DNA from: Morococcus cerebrosus
Lineage (GTDB): Bacteria > Pseudomonadota > Gammaproteobacteria > Burkholderiales > Neisseriaceae
Assembly (NCBI RefSeq): GCF_022749515.1
Contig: NZ_CP094242.1
Span: 1,116,001 to 1,180,000, forward strand
DNA length: 64,000 nucleotides
Reading direction: 5' to 3'
Under the pieces are notes generated by a model. That model saw only the letters and a list, made by a program, of their open reading frames with translations, was not told the DNA's origin and searched no databases. Both the position numbers and the translations under genes were made by a program. Below, piece after piece: positions 26,741 through 34,097 of this stretch (its first letter is position 1; the number at the start of each line of letters is the position of its first letter).

Positions 26741-27618
26741 TGTAGAAAATTGTCGCGTTGTTTACACAACAGGTTGAGAAAAATAAGCCTGCAAGACCTC
26801 AAACGGCGTATCGCCGTTCAAACTGCGGTGTGGCTTCACAGTGTTATAAAAATTAACAAAGCGGCACAACTCCTTTTGCCGATGTTCCAGACTCTCAAAC
26901 GACTGTTTCTCATGCCACATCTCCATCAGGGTACGGATAACCCGCTCCGCCTTACCGTTGGTCTGCGGACGGGCAACCCGAGTAAACTTTTGACCAATCC
27001 CGTTCTCGTAACAGGCTACACCGAAAGCATGGTTGGCCGAGCCTTTGTATTCCGTACCGTTGTCGGAGTAAACGCACTCAATCAGGTATGGGCAGGGATC
27101 AATCAGGTGTTCGGTCAGAAACTTGGCGGCGCTGTCTGCGGTTTTGTCCGGCAAAATGGCGGCGTATAGCTCCCTTGAGAAATCGTCGATGGCGACAAAC
27201 AGGTAATCCCGCTTATCGGTAGCTTTCTGCCCTTTGAGCAGCGGCAGCCGTTTGGTGTCGAGATGCACCAGCTCTCCGGGGTAGGATTTATTGTAGCGTT
27301 TGGCCTGCTTTTTGAGTTTTTCCTGAATGCTGCGTTCTACCTTGGCCGGGCGTTTCATTCCGTACTTTGCCTGTTTGAAACGGTTGTTGGTACTGGTTTG
27401 CGGTTTGAGCAGCTTGGCCCTTGCGGCTTTAAGGGCGCGGTAAATGGTGAGGCGGCTGACTTGGTAGCGGCGTGCCAGGGAGGTGACGCTTTCCTTCCCC
27501 TGCGTGTAGGCCAGCCAAATGGCTTGGCGGTGGTGCGGGGTGAGACGGGTGTTTTTGTGCATGTTCATGTTTCAGTATTCTCCTGGAAATACTGTAAACA
27601 ACGCTACTGATTTCTACA
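26741..27618 (-). mobile_element. IS481-family insertion sequence
   Basis: 878 bp. Ends TGTAGAAAATTGTCGCGTTG and, inverted, TGTAGAAATCAGTAGCGTTG, sharing TGTAGAAA and GCGTTGTTTACA. Flanked by the 7-bp duplication GCTGAGG (26734-26740 and 27619-27625). The perfect duplication suggests recent insertion. Confidence 0.93.
26762..27568 (-). CDS. IS481-family transposase
   Basis: A 268-residue DDE transposase. N-terminal helix-turn-helix (SVTSLARRYQVSRLTIYRAL), then an integrase core with HLDTKRLPLL, YSDNGTEYKGS and a Glu region (RPQTNGKAERVIRTLME). It is intact, so the element may be mobile. Start may be Met1 or Met3. Confidence 0.92.
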   Translation of the reverse strand: MNMHKNTRLTPHHRQAIWLAYTQGKESVTSLARRYQVSRLTIYRALKAARAKLLKPQTSTNNRFKQAKYGMKRPAKVERSIQEKLKKQAKRYNKSYPGELVHLDTKRLPLLKGQKATDKRDYLFVAIDDFSRELYAAILPDKTADSAAKFLTEHLIDPCPYLIECVYSDNGTEYKGSANHAFGVACYENGIGQKFTRVARPQTNGKAERVIRTLMEMWHEKQSFESLEHRQKELCRFVNFYNTVKPHRSLNGDTPFEVLQAYFSQPVV

Positions 27619-27915
27619 GCTGAGGAGTCTAGACAAGTTCATTTGACGGGCTTATTAGGCGATAGCGCAATGGGCATCTCAGATATAAAAACAACTTTCC
27701 ACAATGATGAGTTGAACATTACTTTATTTCAAGAATTGGCGGGTTCAGAATATTCAGGAAAGCTAGATAAAGAAATAGCTCTGGAACACAATATCAAGAA
27801 GATTACTTATGGTTCTAAACACGAGATTATTTGGCAGGAGTAAATAGGTTTATATGCCAGTATCTCTATTGTTTTTTGAAATACTATTAGCTGTTTTTAA
27901 ATTACTAAACACAAC

Positions 27916-27951
27916 AAAAAGGTCGTCTGAAAAATTTTCAGACGACCTTTT
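27916..27951. terminator. Inverted DUS pair between lipoprotein remnant and arsR-type gene
   Basis: AAAAAGGTCGTCTGAAAA followed by ATTTTCAGACGACCTTTT; a near-perfect hairpin with A/T tails that could work in both directions for two convergent genes. Confidence 0.75.
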
Positions 27952-27997
27952 AGCTTAATTTTTCCGATTAGTTTGTCTAAGGCAGTACAACCACATT

Positions 27998-28300
27998 TCA
28001 ATCTTTTCCTGCACAGAAAAAGGAATACAACAACTGTATCATCTCGTTGACTCGTGAATCGGCAATGTAATATTGCCGTTCTCGATGGTTCACTTCAAAA
28101 GACACCAATCCGGCCTCACGCAGTAGTGCCAATTGGCTGGACATCGCCGCTTGAGGCAGGCCGGATGACTCAGCCAGTTCGGTTACATTGTACGGTCTTT
28201 CGTGCAGCTTACACAGTACGGCGAGGCGATGGGGGTTCGCCAGAAGTTTAAGAAACGCGGTGGCTTCTTCGTAGGGCGGTTGATTATCGGCAGTGGTCAT
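27998..28300 (-). CDS. ArsR/SmtB-family repressor (BigR-like context)
   Basis: A 100-residue winged-helix regulator: LLANPHRLAVLCKLHERPYNVTELAESSGLPQAAMSSQLALLREAGLV is a full ArsR helix-turn-helix, followed by the wing (HRERQYYIAD). It has Cys in AVLCKL and in FFCAGKD. BigR/YgaV-type members use two such cysteines to sense sulfide or persulfide. The neighbours (rhodanese, DUF2892 membrane protein) fit that role, so sulfur-stress control of this operon is the best inference. It is last in the minus-strand operon, 79 bp after the rhodanese gene. Confidence 0.85.
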   Translation of the reverse strand: MTTADNQPPYEEATAFLKLLANPHRLAVLCKLHERPYNVTELAESSGLPQAAMSSQLALLREAGLVSFEVNHRERQYYIADSRVNEMIQLLYSFFCAGKD

Positions 28301-28379
28301 TGTTTGCCCTTTTCGGCAAATGTGAAGATCGCATTATCAGCCATAACTGCCGCAGCGGCAACTTTCAGACGACCTCTGT

Positions 28380-28901
28380 TTAACGGTTCCATGGCATTTT
28401 AGCCAGCAGTCGTGCCATGCCGCAGAATCCGGTTAAACCGGCTGTCAGCAGGCCTGCTCCGACTAGCGCATCTATCAGATAAAACCAAGGCGATACCAGC
28501 GAACCTGCCAACACGCCGAACAGAACCAACCCGCCCGCGATGGTTTGCACCTGCCGCATGATGTCCGGCGCGGCGTGTTTGGCGATTATGGGGAGACCTG
28601 CGGCTTTCCATGCCTGCAAACCGCCTTCAAGAATGTAGCACTCGCGTCCCCGACCGAGTTCCGCCAATGCTGCTTCTGCCTGCGCCGTGCGTTTGCCGCC
28701 CAAGCAATAAAAAATCAGACAGGGCGCGGCGTTGTCGCGCAGTTTGTCGCGATGTCGCTCCGGTGGCAGGGACAATGCGCCGCCGATATGCCCACCCTGA
28801 TATTCTGCTTGGCTGCGAATGTCTGCCGCTATCGCACCTTCACGGATTTTCGCTGCAGCTTCCGCAGGAGTAATTCGTGGAAGTTTTCCTTCTTTACTCA
28901 T
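28380..28901 (-). CDS. Rhodanese domain protein with C-terminal membrane domain
   Basis: A 173-residue protein like YgaP. The rhodanese domain (about 8-108) carries the sulfur-accepting Cys in the active loop FYCLGGKRT. The C-terminal about 60 residues have two hydrophobic helices (IAGGLVLFGVLAG and LIDALVGAGLLTAGLTGF), anchoring the domain in the inner membrane. It would move sulfane sulfur, perhaps as part of sulfide handling. It lies 12 bp after the DUF2892 gene and upstream of the ArsR gene, so the three are co-transcribed. Confidence 0.88.
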   Translation of the reverse strand: MSKEGKLPRITPAEAAAKIREGAIAADIRSQAEYQGGHIGGALSLPPERHRDKLRDNAAPCLIFYCLGGKRTAQAEAALAELGRGRECYILEGGLQAWKAAGLPIIAKHAAPDIMRQVQTIAGGLVLFGVLAGSLVSPWFYLIDALVGAGLLTAGLTGFCGMARLLAKMPWNR

Positions 28902-28913
28902 GTTTTGCTTTCT

Positions 28914-29108
28914 TTATTTTTTGCTGATGTGGCAGGTATTGATGCCCAATAAGCTGTACAACGCGCAGTTTCCTATCAAGGCGGTAGCCAGCGGGATGAT
29001 GCCCAACCAACCCCACCAGCCGATTTGACCGGTTGCAGCGGCGGCGATTAAGGCTACTCCAATGACAATGCGGAGAGTGCGATCCAAAGTACCTAAGTTC
29101 CGTTTCAT
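28914..29108 (-). CDS. DUF2892 small membrane protein
   Basis: A 64-residue protein starting MKRNLGTLDRTLRIVIG, the hallmark of DUF2892, with two short membrane helices and CALYSLLGINTC at the end. This family usually sits next to rhodaneses in sulfur operons, and the rhodanese partner is next door. First gene of the operon, ATG preceded by AAGGAG. Confidence 0.85.
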   Translation of the reverse strand: MKRNLGTLDRTLRIVIGVALIAAAATGQIGWWGWLGIIPLATALIGNCALYSLLGINTCHISKK

Positions 29109-29146
29109 TTGATTGCTCCTTGTTTAAGAGTGATTCACCTAAAAAT

Positions 29147-29190
29147 AAAAATATATAATAAAAATCATATATAACAAATATTATATTTTT
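29147..29190 (-). promoter_or_regulatory. AT-rich inverted repeat, possible ArsR-type operator
   Basis: AAAAATATATAAT (29147-29159) faces ATTATATTTTT (29180-29190) about 40 bp upstream of the DUF2892 start. BigR-like repressors bind AT-rich palindromes in this position. No consensus was checked, so this is a suggestion from position and symmetry. Confidence 0.4.
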
Positions 29191-29302
29191 GGGATAATTT
29201 TGTCAAACAGTTTGCAACCATGCGGTTTAGAAGGAAGGGATTACCTTATTTTTAAACGGGTATGTGCAAACTAAGTTATACCTAACTTGCGACACACAAC
29301 AA

Positions 29303-29348
29303 AAAGGTCGTCTGAAAACCGGTAAAACCGATTTTTCAGACGACCTTT
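29303..29348. terminator. Inverted DUS pair
   Basis: AAAAAGGTCGTCTGAAAA and TTTTTCAGACGACCTTT with a GGTAAAACC loop stem between. Strong hairpin; there is no gene end immediately beside it, so it may mark a lost gene. Confidence 0.6.
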
Positions 29349-29714
29349 CATGTAATTTCTGTTTTAGAACGGTTGTTTCTATATAAGGAAAGAATGAAAA
29401 AATAAAACTCTAATTATTTCAACTTGTTGCAATCAAATATTGATGACTTTCTTAAAAATACGTAAAAATAACCCCGATAACAGAGTAATTATATCATTAT
29501 ATTTTACAATATTAACGTAAAATTTTTACACATTGCTTTCAAGAGCCAACCATTTATGTTCTCTGTTTTACTTTTTGAAAATAAAACAGAGGACTTCTAT
29601 ATTTTGGTGTAAATAATTCTCTTGAATAAATTTCTGTTCTATAGCTATGCTCTATTTTTGAGTTTCAAATGTAGTATGGAGCTATCAAAATTGACAACTC
29701 CATAAATAATATTC
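29349..29714. other. AT-rich region without a supported gene
   Basis: About 365 bp, very AT-rich, with no reading frame that looks real. It ends at a truncated regulator gene. May be the decayed remainder of accessory DNA. Confidence 0.5.
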
Positions 29715-29841
29715 TTATTCTTTGTTTAATCTAACAAGAAAATGCTTAAATTGTTCTTCGTTGTTATCCAACTTTCCGAAAAATAACTCATCAATTTGCT
29801 CAATTAACGGAACAGCTGTTTGTAATATTTCTTCTCCTTTT
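29715..29841 (-). pseudogene. C-terminal remnant of a MarR-family regulator
   Basis: The minus strand encodes about 41 residues ending in a stop: GEEILQTAVPLIEQIDELFF then GKLDNNEEQFKHFLVRLNKE. The pattern GxEIL-x-x-AxPLxEQIDExFF is that of the last helix of MarR-family repressors. The N-terminal DNA-binding part is missing because the MITE at 29842 directly abuts the remnant. Probably once a local regulator, perhaps of the efflux operon upstream; the target is inferred. Confidence 0.6.
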
Positions 29842-29923
29842 GAGACCTTTGCAAAATTCCCCAAAATCCCCTAAATGTCTTGGTGGGAATTTAGGGGATT
29901 TTGGGGAATTTTGCAAAGGTCTC
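29842..29923. mobile_element. MITE with IS1106-like ends
   Basis: An 82-bp near-perfect palindrome: 35-bp arms beginning GAGACCTTTGCAAAATTCCC, around a 12-base loop. The same sequence forms the right end of the IS1106-like element at 40647-42709, and its left end also starts GAGACCTTTGCAAAAT. It is thus a non-autonomous derivative mobilisable by that transposase. It would also fold into a very strong hairpin. Confidence 0.8.
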
Positions 29924-29998
29924 ATTTTAAGATAAACAGGTCGGTGTTTGTCGGGCATCAATGCCCGACCTGCAACTGTTTTCAGACGACATCAACAC

Positions 29999-30935
29999 CT
30001 ATTCAAACGCCAAATCCCCCACCAGTTCCGCCAGCGTGTTCAGCCGCTGTTCCGATTTTTCTACAAACGGGTTTGCCGTATCCCACGCATAGCCCGCGAG
30101 AATGGCGGAAATCATGCGGCTGATTTCGGGCGCGCGGTTGGGTGCGTACACCACGTTTTGGAAACGGTTGTCGTACCAGCCGTCCACATAGGTGCGAAAA
30201 GCGTTTACGCCCACCATCAGCGGCTCGGCGAACTCGCGCTGCCAGTCTGCCGCTTCGCCTTTGAGCTGGCGGGCAAGCAGGTCAGCGGCGAGTTTGGCGG
30301 AATGCAGCGCGATGGTTACGCCCGATGAGAACACGGGGTCAATAAACTCGGCGGCGTTGCCTAACAGCGCGAAATGTTTGCCGTGCAGGGCTTTAACATT
30401 GGCGGAATAGCCTTGGATGCTGCGGTAGGGGAAGCCGTTTTCCCATTCGGAATGTTTAAAAAAATCAACCAGATTGGGGCATTCTGCCACTATTTGTTTC
30501 AACACGGCTTCGGAATCGCCCGCCAGTTTGTCGGGTGTGCCGACCACGCCGAGCGAGCAGGTGTTGTCGCCGAAAGGGATTGTCCAAAACCATACGTCGC
30601 GGTGCTGCGGGTGGGTGGTAATCAGGATTTTGTTGCGGTCAAAATCGGCTTCGGCGGCGATGTTGTCGGTGATGCGCGTGAAATGCGCCATGCGAACGCT
30701 GCGCCGTTTTTAAACTGAAAGCCTTTCTCGGCGCGCACGGCATCGGCAAAACCGGCTTCTTCCAGCATTTCCATGCAGTGCGGCAGCAGGCTCTCGCCAA
30801 TCACAAAGCGCGGAAAATGCTGTTTTTTCCAGCGCGCATGCTTTGAAGCCCTGTTTGTTAAGCAGGGCGGAGGCAACCGAGCCTGACGGGCCTGCGCCGA
30901 TGACGGCAACGTCAAATTGGGTGTAGGACTTTCGC
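29999..30935 (-). pseudogene. FAD-dependent oxidoreductase (tryptophan halogenase-like), decayed
   Basis: The N-terminal part, near 30920-30840, encodes FDVAVIGAGPSGSVASALL (a FAD Rossmann loop). The reading then moves to another frame for FPRFVIGESLLPHCMEMLEE, and back to the first frame from about 30691 for the C-terminal 230 residues (FPYRSIQGYS, LLGNAAEFIDPVFSSGV). Total coding is about 306 codons against roughly 400 in the family, and the middle substrate/FAD portion expected between GAAFAW and ITDNIAAEADF is missing. So at least one frameshift and a deletion of about 100 codons. Families of this kind include halogenase-like proteins of pigment (aryl polyene) clusters. Confidence 0.75.
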
Positions 30936-31092
30936 AGATAAATGGTTTGGCATAAAAACGTAATTATAGAATTTTACAAGGCAGCCTGAAAATGGGGGAA
31001 TGGAGTTTGAGGCTGCTTTTTGTTGAGTGGGTTGGGCAATTGATGCACGGATAATGCCCGATTTGCTTTACTTCAATAAAAAAAGCAGTCTG

Positions 31093-31126
31093 AAAGGCCG
31101 TCTGAAAACTTTTCAGACGACCTTTT
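31093..31126 (-). terminator. Inverted DUS pair after the efflux fusion-protein gene
   Basis: AAAGGCCGTCTGAAAA and TTTTCAGACGACCTTTT almost touch the stop codon of the gene at 31130. The two arms are different dialects (AGGCC versus AGGTC). Confidence 0.65.
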
Positions 31127-31129
31127 ACC

Positions 31130-32284
31130 TTACTTCGTAGCAATGTTCACTTCCGCCGACATCCCCGGCGCGAGGCGTTCCAAATCCTGTTGCCCTGCGT
31201 CAAATACGATTTTTACGGCGATGCGTTGGGCGATTTTGACGAAGTTGCCCGTGCCGCTGTCGGCTTTAATCAGGCTGAATTCGGAAGCGGTGGCGGGCGA
31301 GATTTCGGCGACTTTGCCGCTGAACGCCTTGCCGCCGAGTGCGTCGATACTCACGCTGGCACTCTGCCCGATTTTCACGTTGGCCATATCGGTTTCTTTG
31401 ATGTTGGCGATGATCCAGCGTTCGGGCGGCACGACGGACATCAGCTGCGTGCCCGCGCTCACAAGCTGCCCTTGTTTTACGCTGACTTCGCCGAGTTTGC
31501 CGCTGGCGGGCGCGTAAATCACAGTATGCCCCAAATCCTGTTTTGCCAAGTCCAGCAGGGCTTGCGCGTTGGCGATGCCCGCCTGTGCGCCCTCGCGCCC
31601 TACGCCCGTGTTGATGATGTTCTGCTGCGCCACGGCGTATTGCTCCTGCGCCTGTTTCAGGCCCGCTTCGGCTTGTTTAACGGCGGTTTGCGCGGCATCG
31701 CGGCTGCTTTGCGACACGGCATCGGCACTCACCGCCTGTATGCGCTGCCATTCGCGGCGGGCGCGGTCAAGCTGGGCGCGGGCGTTGTCAATCGCGGCTT
31801 GGTTGGCTTTGGAGACGGCGAGGGCGGAGGCTTTGTCCTGCGCGGTTTTGTTCAACGCCGCCTGCTGCCCCGCCAGCCCAGCTTCGGCTTGGGCGACTTT
31901 GGCGCGGTAGGGCGCGGGGTCGATTTCCACCAGCGGCTGCCCTGCTTTTACGTTGTCAAAATCGCGCACCAGCACTTTCTGCACATAGCCGCCCACGCGC
32001 GGGCTGACGGCGGTTACGCTGCCGCGCACATAGGCGTTGTTGGTGTAAACCTCGCCCATGCCGAAGGGCGGCAGGCGGAAGGCATACAGGGCAAGCACCA
32101 CGCCGATTGCGCTGGCGGCGAGTATGCCGATGCTGCCGAAACGGTGTTTTTCAGGCTGCCATTGGGCGGGCTCTTGCGGCTCGGACGGGGTTTCAGACGA
32201 CGTTTCAGGCTGCATCTCGGGCTGCGGCACGGCGGTTTTTTGGGATTCGGTGTCGGGTTGTTCGGGGGTGTCGGGTTGGGACAT
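31130..32284 (-). CDS. EmrA/FarA-type membrane fusion protein (HlyD family)
   Basis: The periplasmic adaptor of a tripartite drug-efflux pump. The 384-residue protein has a Pro/Glu-rich cytoplasmic N-terminus (1-48), one membrane helix (about 50-68), a lipoyl-like barrel half (YVRGSVTAVSPRVGGYVQKV), a long coiled-coil hairpin (about 125-240, Ala/Gln-rich) and the second barrel half (VIYAPASGKLGEVSVKQGQ). It is last in the OMF-MFS-adaptor set, 86 bp after the MFS gene. The coding region for QPETSSETP consists of two uptake-sequence cores of different dialects back to back (32192-32213). GC content is clearly higher than in the neighbouring restriction genes. Confidence 0.9.
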   Translation of the reverse strand: MSQPDTPEQPDTESQKTAVPQPEMQPETSSETPSEPQEPAQWQPEKHRFGSIGILAASAIGVVLALYAFRLPPFGMGEVYTNNAYVRGSVTAVSPRVGGYVQKVLVRDFDNVKAGQPLVEIDPAPYRAKVAQAEAGLAGQQAALNKTAQDKASALAVSKANQAAIDNARAQLDRARREWQRIQAVSADAVSQSSRDAAQTAVKQAEAGLKQAQEQYAVAQQNIINTGVGREGAQAGIANAQALLDLAKQDLGHTVIYAPASGKLGEVSVKQGQLVSAGTQLMSVVPPERWIIANIKETDMANVKIGQSASVSIDALGGKAFSGKVAEISPATASEFSLIKADSGTGNFVKIAQRIAVKIVFDAGQQDLERLAPGMSAEVNIATK

Positions 32285-32370
32285 TTTTTGCTTTCCGTTG
32301 ATTTGGGGGTTGATTCGGTTAATGGGTTGGTGCGGTGGTTTTCAGGCTGCCTTTAATGCCGTCTGAAACA

Positions 32371-34032
32371 CTATTTCCCCAACGCCGCAAACACTTTTGC
32401 CTTCTCCGCCGCCAGAATATCAATCTTGTAATAACGGCGGTACAGCCACAGGGCGACGGCGACGAGGGTCGATACCGCCGCCATCGCCGCCAGCAGCGCG
32501 AACAGGTCGCTGTATGCCGCCACCGACGCTTCTTTGCCCGCCTGCGCGGTGATTTGCGAGACGGCGCGGCCTTGCAGCAGCACCGGGTCGGAGAGGGTGG
32601 CGGAGAGGGCGGCGGCGTTGCGCTGGATGTCGGCGGCGAGCGCGGGGTTGGAGAGGGTCAGGTTTTGCGCGATGGCAGCGAGGTGGTCGCGGGTGCGGTA
32701 AGTTAAAAACGCGCTGAATGCCGCCGCACCCGCCAGCCCGCCGAGGGTTTGCGACAGGCCGAACACGGCGGAGAAGCTCATCATGTGGTCGGGGCTTTTC
32801 GCCAGCGCGCGCAGTGCGCCTTCAAGCATCATCGGCCCCATAAACAGCAGCGAGGCAAAGGCAACGATAAACTGGCTGAAATAAAGTTGCGCGGGGCGGG
32901 TCTGCATGCCCACGCCGATTTCCAGCCACGCACCGAGGGCGAAACAGGCGAGCGCAACCATCACGGGGCGGCGGATGTCGTTGATATCCAGCAAAATCAG
33001 GCTGCCGACCACACCCGCCAGCATTCCGCCCGCAACAATCAGGTAAAACGTGCTCATCTGCGCGCTGCCCACGCCCACCGCGCCCATCAGCCCCGCCGCG
33101 CCGACGGTCTGCTCCGAGGTCAAGAGCCGCGCCATCGCGCCCATCACGGCGAAGATGAGGATTTGCGGCACGGTCATCCAGTGCCAGTCCAGCATCGGCT
33201 TGTGCCGCGTCGATTCGATGTACAACGCCAGCCCCGTCAGCCCCACTCCGCCCGCGAGCAGCCAGCCGAGCCACTGCGTCGTCCACCACACCGTGCGCCC
33301 CTGCACGAGAAAGGCGCACAACAGCGCGATGCCGGAAGCGAACAGGGTAAAGCTGAGCGCGTCGGTCAGCGTGAACGATTTGCGCACGGTGATGCCGGGC
33401 GGCAGCGGCAGGGCGAACAGGCAGGCGGTGCAGGCGAGCGCGAGGGTAGCCTGAAAGGCGAACACGCCGTTGAGGTCGCCGTCGCCATACAGCAGCGGCA
33501 CGAGGCTCTGCGCCAGCGGCGTGCCGACCTGCATCAGACCCAGCCCGAACACCAGCCCGACCAGCTTTTTCGTGCCGGTAAAGCCCTGCATCATGTAGTA
33601 AATCGACAGCACCAGCAGGCCGCTGGCGGCGATGGCGGCGGCAACACACGCGATGAGTTCCACTTCGTAATGGTGATAAACCAGTTGCAGTAGGCTGGCG
33701 GCAAGCTGGGCGAACAGGGTGATGCGGACGAAGCGTTGCAGGCCATACGCCTTGCGGACTTTGAAAAAGAGGACGCTCATGCAGGCGTAAGCCATGAAAT
33801 ACGCCGCCTGAATCCAGCCGCCCTGCTGCAAATCGAGCGACAAATCGCCGCGCAGCTGTGGCAGCGAGGCAGTGAGCAGCCCGTTTTGGAAGCCCGACGA
33901 CAGCGCGAGTAATAAACCGATGGCAAGATACGCGAGCCGCCGCTTTTTCGGATGCTCGGGCGAGGCGGGCGAACCCGGCATAAAGGGCATTTCATGCGGC
34001 TTGAAGGTGTAGCCGCCGGATTGCAGGGGCAT
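32371..34032 (-). CDS. MFS multidrug efflux transporter (DHA2/EmrB-like)
   Basis: A 553-residue inner-membrane transporter with about 14 hydrophobic helices, as expected for the proton-driven DHA2 family. It pairs with the adjacent fusion protein and the outer-membrane factor 5 kb upstream. The segment RGDLSLDLQQGGWIQAAYFMAYAC is the family's first loop and helix 2. The N-terminus has about 30 hydrophilic residues; Met14 or Met17 are alternative starts. A Kingella-like uptake sequence variant (AGGTAGCCTGAA) lies just upstream (34075-34086). Substrate unknown; fatty acids or hydrophobic drugs are typical for this type. Confidence 0.88.
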   Translation of the reverse strand: MPLQSGGYTFKPHEMPFMPGSPASPEHPKKRRLAYLAIGLLLALSSGFQNGLLTASLPQLRGDLSLDLQQGGWIQAAYFMAYACMSVLFFKVRKAYGLQRFVRITLFAQLAASLLQLVYHHYEVELIACVAAAIAASGLLVLSIYYMMQGFTGTKKLVGLVFGLGLMQVGTPLAQSLVPLLYGDGDLNGVFAFQATLALACTACLFALPLPPGITVRKSFTLTDALSFTLFASGIALLCAFLVQGRTVWWTTQWLGWLLAGGVGLTGLALYIESTRHKPMLDWHWMTVPQILIFAVMGAMARLLTSEQTVGAAGLMGAVGVGSAQMSTFYLIVAGGMLAGVVGSLILLDINDIRRPVMVALACFALGAWLEIGVGMQTRPAQLYFSQFIVAFASLLFMGPMMLEGALRALAKSPDHMMSFSAVFGLSQTLGGLAGAAAFSAFLTYRTRDHLAAIAQNLTLSNPALAADIQRNAAALSATLSDPVLLQGRAVSQITAQAGKEASVAAYSDLFALLAAMAAVSTLVAVALWLYRRYYKIDILAAEKAKVFAALGK

Positions 34033-34097
34033 GGGGTTTCCTTTGGTGGGGTGGACGGGACAAAGTTTTAGATTTTCAGGCTACCTCAGCATGCAGA

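Larger units (their letters stand above)
26611..27843 (+). pseudogene. Small lipoprotein gene split by an IS481-family element
   Basis: The 5' part (26611-26740) encodes a lipoprotein signal: MMMKIKATILGITGLILSGC, with lipobox LSGC at Cys20. The 3' part (27619-27843) continues in the same frame once the element and one copy of the 7-bp duplication are removed, giving an uninterrupted product of about 115 residues ending HEIIWQE. As it stands, translation stops at TAG in the element end after residue 44. I do not recognise the family; it would be a secreted, lipid-anchored protein. AGGA precedes the first ATG; the exact start among three tandem ATGs is uncertain. Confidence 0.8.

Noticed and set aside
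29842..29923. Simple transcription terminator
   Set aside because: The arms are identical to the ends of an IS1106-like element, so a MITE explains the palindrome better than a terminator alone.
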